This document shows positions 5,790 to 7,378 of a stretch of 7,378 bases of DNA, piece by piece (within the stretch, counting starts at the first letter, position 1; the number at the start of each line of letters is the position of its first letter). The stretch comes from Bordetella parapertussis (GTDB lineage Bacteria > Cyanobacteriota > Cyanobacteriia > PCC-6307 > Cyanobiaceae). The notes beneath the pieces were generated by a model. It searched no databases, was not told where the DNA came from, and worked only from the letters and a program-made list of their open reading frames with translations. Location of the stretch: positions 1 through 7,378 of the forward strand of contig CALPMR020000152.1 in assembly GCA_943324725.2 (NCBI GenBank). Reading direction: 5' to 3'. The position numbers were made by a program, and so were the translations under genes.

Positions 5790-6278
5790 TCATGGACGCA
5801 GGACGGGGAGCAGCCGTTGGGCTCCGTGCAGTATCAGGGCACTGCCGATCAGGGGCAGCCACAGGGGCAGCCAACCCTTGATCGCCAGCATCATCGCTGA
5901 GGGCAGGCTTTCCGCCAGGGGGCCCCGGCTCAGAGCGCTGCCCAGGCTTGCCATGCCCAGGGGCGCGCCGAGGCTGCGCAGGCCGCAGATCGCCCCCACC
6001 AGGCCGGCCTGCAGGTGGGTGTCGTCGGGATCGACCCGCTGCAGATGGAAGGCCAGCAGGCCGTAGAAAAAGCCGCAGCCCGCAGAGCGCAGGGCCGCCT
6101 CCAGGCCGGCCGCCAGAACAGGGGTGAAGGCTTGGGGGCCCAGCTCAGCCCGCAGGGCCGGCAGCACGACGGGCGCAAGGGTCACGAGCCCCGCGACAAC
6201 AGCAGCCTGAAGCGCCCAGCTGAGGGAACGGAGCCGCAACTGGGCGCGGTGCTCGCCGGCTGCCGAGGACACGGGCAC
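5790..6278 (-). CDS. Small hydrophobic membrane protein of unknown function
   Basis: About 162 residues from the GTG at 6278. I do not recognise a family. The sequence has about four hydrophobic stretches that could be membrane helices: LSWALQAAVVAGLVTLAPVV (19-38), a segment around 54-77 with SAGCGFFYGLLAFHL, a Gly/Ala-rich segment around 89-116 (GLVGAICGLRSLGAPLGMAS), and GWLPLWLPLIGSALILHGA (135-153). The loop DPDDTH near 83-88 is the only strongly polar internal part. The start is uncertain. The frame has no ATG before an internal Met well into the protein. GTG codons at 6278 and 6272 and a TTG at 6239 are possible, and none has a Shine-Dalgarno. It lies 94 bp after the acyltransferase stop and 142 bp before the helicase on the same strand. 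Its hydrophobic pattern argues that it is real, not a GC-driven open frame. Confidence 0.6.
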   Translation of the reverse strand: MPVSSAAGEHRAQLRLRSLSWALQAAVVAGLVTLAPVVLPALRAELGPQAFTPVLAAGLEAALRSAGCGFFYGLLAFHLQRVDPDDTHLQAGLVGAICGLRSLGAPLGMASLGSALSRGPLAESLPSAMMLAIKGWLPLWLPLIGSALILHGAQRLLPVLRP

Positions 6279-6372
6279 GCGGGTGGAGGAGAGCTGGGAG
6301 GGCTGATCATCGCCCCTGACGGAGATGGGGGACTGCGGTCTGCCTGACAGCGCCAGAACTCCCTGAACGTCT

Positions 6373-7215
6373 TCAGGCCTGGCGCAGGCGACCGAACAGT
6401 CGCCCTTCGAGGCTGACGAAACGCCAAGGCCAGCGACGGCGGCGGGGCAGATGCCGGTCGAAGAGCCCGTCGTACTCGCGCACCGGCTGGGCGCCGCGCT
6501 GGCGCTTGAACGAACCCGCTCCACCGCTGAGACTGACCCGCAACCCGCGCCGCTGTGCCAGCAGCACCTTGTGCATCAAGGCCATCCGGTACAGACCAAG
6601 CCGCCGCGGCAATGCCTGGTCGTAGCCGGCGAAGCAACCCGTCAGATAGGAGCCATTCTCCATGTAGAAGCTGAAGGCATCCAGGCGGCCGCTCTGCGGT
6701 TCGCGGAACAGACTGGCGCGGAACATCGGTGTGGCCAGCATCAGCGCGAAAAAGGCTGAATTGAACTGGGCGTTGTGACGGCAGTGCTTCCGGATATAGA
6801 GGCGCCGGTAGAGATCCGTGAGGCGCTGCAGGTCCTCCTGGCTCAGGGAGGTCTTGTCGTCACTGACCAGATAAGGGCTGGTTTGCAGCAGGCGCAGATC
6901 TTTGCGCACATCGCTGTGGCGCAGGAAGGGAGCCGACCGGGGATCCGACACATAGGTCACACGGGTGGTGAGCAAGCGGCAGCCGGCAGCCAGCAGATGG
7001 CTGGTCAACTCAGGTTCCAGCTCTGGATTCACGGTCCGATAGACGATCGCGTGGTCGTTGAATTCACCTGCCAGCCAGTGGATGAGAGCCTCGATCTGGG
7101 GCTGGTTCAACCGCAGGGGGGGATTGGTGGACAACAGCCAGCTGCCAAGGACTGGCCCAGCGACGGGCCTCCTCCAACGGGTAGTGCACATAGCGGCTGA
7201 TCGGGGAGCAGACAT
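6373..7215 (-). CDS. GNAT-fold acyltransferase-like protein, C-terminal portion in a shifted frame
   Basis: This frame holds the larger, C-terminal part of an acyltransferase-like protein. From the 280-residue reading: GSWLLSTNPP (24-33), FNDHAIVYRTVNPEL (52-66), DPRSAPFLRHSDVRKDLRLL (91-110), the LYRRLYIRKHCRHNAQF helix (135-151), GYDQALPRRLGLYRM (197-211) and the C-terminal GGAGSFKRQRGAQPVREYDG (231-250) followed by LFDRHLPRRRR. The late Gly-rich, Lys/Arg block and the YD-x-x-YDRHLP-like ending are typical of uncharacterised GNAT-fold proteins I have seen. The acceptor substrate is unknown. The ATG at 7215 is only the first start in this frame: residues 1-20 are not family-like, and the real N-terminus lies in another frame upstream, so the gene is interrupted or carries a sequence error. 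Real family coding in this frame begins at about 7155-7146. Confidence 0.75.
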   Translation of the reverse strand: MSAPRSAAMCTTRWRRPVAGPVLGSWLLSTNPPLRLNQPQIEALIHWLAGEFNDHAIVYRTVNPELEPELTSHLLAAGCRLLTTRVTYVSDPRSAPFLRHSDVRKDLRLLQTSPYLVSDDKTSLSQEDLQRLTDLYRRLYIRKHCRHNAQFNSAFFALMLATPMFRASLFREPQSGRLDAFSFYMENGSYLTGCFAGYDQALPRRLGLYRMALMHKVLLAQRRGLRVSLSGGAGSFKRQRGAQPVREYDGLFDRHLPRRRRWPWRFVSLEGRLFGRLRQA

Positions 7216-7378
7216 CGCTGAACTCCCGACCCGCCTCCACCACCAGGACCGGGATGGTGGTGTTGAAAGCGCGGATCAGACGCAGCTCACCACCGAGGTT
7301 GGCGCCGAAGTGGCATGGACCGCATCGAGAGAGTGCCGAGAGCAGCGGCTCCCGGTCGGCTTCGATGCGCGGATCACC
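7064..7378 (-). pseudogene. N-terminal part of the acyltransferase gene in a different frame (frameshifted, truncated by window edge)
   Basis: Reading the minus strand from 7378 gives 104 codons without a stop, ending at TGA 7066-7064. The first 74 or so residues look like genuine protein: CHFGANLGGELRLIRAFN (22-39), TIPVLVVEAGREFSDVC (41-57) and SPISRYVHYPLEEARRW (58-74). After Trp74 (codon 7159-7157) the frame turns into Pro/Gln/His-rich shadow sequence. The plausible continuation (PVLGSWLLSTN) lies in the frame one base further on. Skipping the single G at 7156 would join ARRW directly to PVLGSW. This suggests a one-base insertion, an out-of-frame small deletion, or a sequencing error. The true start codon is beyond the window. 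Confidence 0.7.

Noticed and set aside
5463..5874. Minus-strand frames over the 15-bp array that encode LLRPP-type or SRDP-type pentapeptides.
   Set aside because: The regularity simply reflects a 15-bp repeat read in alternative frames. Neither has a start with a Shine-Dalgarno, and one runs into the helicase gene out of frame.
6182..6637. Minus-strand frame of 151 codons bridging the acyltransferase end and the membrane gene start.
   Set aside because: The translation is Pro/Ser/Arg-rich with no conserved pattern and overlaps two better-supported genes in other frames.

Overview
The window is very GC-rich. Every gene I can support lies on the minus strand and reads from the right edge towards the left edge. 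The protein set points to a cyanobacterium, most likely a high-GC picocyanobacterium of the Cyanobium/Synechococcus group: a cyanobacterial-type SNF2 helicase beginning MSLLHATWL, a DUF3598-like protein, a MEKHLA-domain protein and the start of an Hsp20 gene beginning MLTLRHSPFDLF. This placement is inferred from remembered family features, not from a search.

Layout in transcription order. (1) 7378-6373: a GNAT-fold acyltransferase gene, cut by the window edge and split by a reading-frame break near 7146-7168. (2) 6278-5790: a small hydrophobic membrane protein of unknown function with an unclear start. (3) 5789-5648: a short intergenic stretch ending in a 15-bp tandem repeat that runs right up to the helicase start codon. 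(4) 5647-2555: a 1030-residue SNF2 helicase with all core motifs. (5) 2529-1849: a DUF3598-like protein. (6) 1852-842: a SWIM zinc-finger protein with a repetitive C-terminal tail. (7) 783-307: a MEKHLA-domain protein, preceded by a 16-bp tandem array in which every unit carries a strong Shine-Dalgarno sequence. (8) 306-86: an intergenic region holding a hairpin and a repeated decamer. (9) 85-1: the first 28 codons of an Hsp20 gene.

The helicase, DUF3598-like, SWIM and MEKHLA genes look like one operon. The gaps are 25 bp, then a 4-bp ATGA overlap, then 58 bp. I see no convincing intrinsic terminator between them. The SNF2 motor and the separately encoded SWIM zinc-binding protein probably act together on DNA or on protein-DNA complexes. 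The roles of the DUF3598-like and MEKHLA members in such a unit are unknown. The most unusual features are three distinct short tandem arrays, two of which sit at translation start regions, and a possible seven-codon coupling peptide between the helicase and DUF3598-like genes.

There is no tRNA, rRNA, CRISPR array, insertion sequence or integrase gene that I can recognise. No gene-free stretch exceeds 300 bp.
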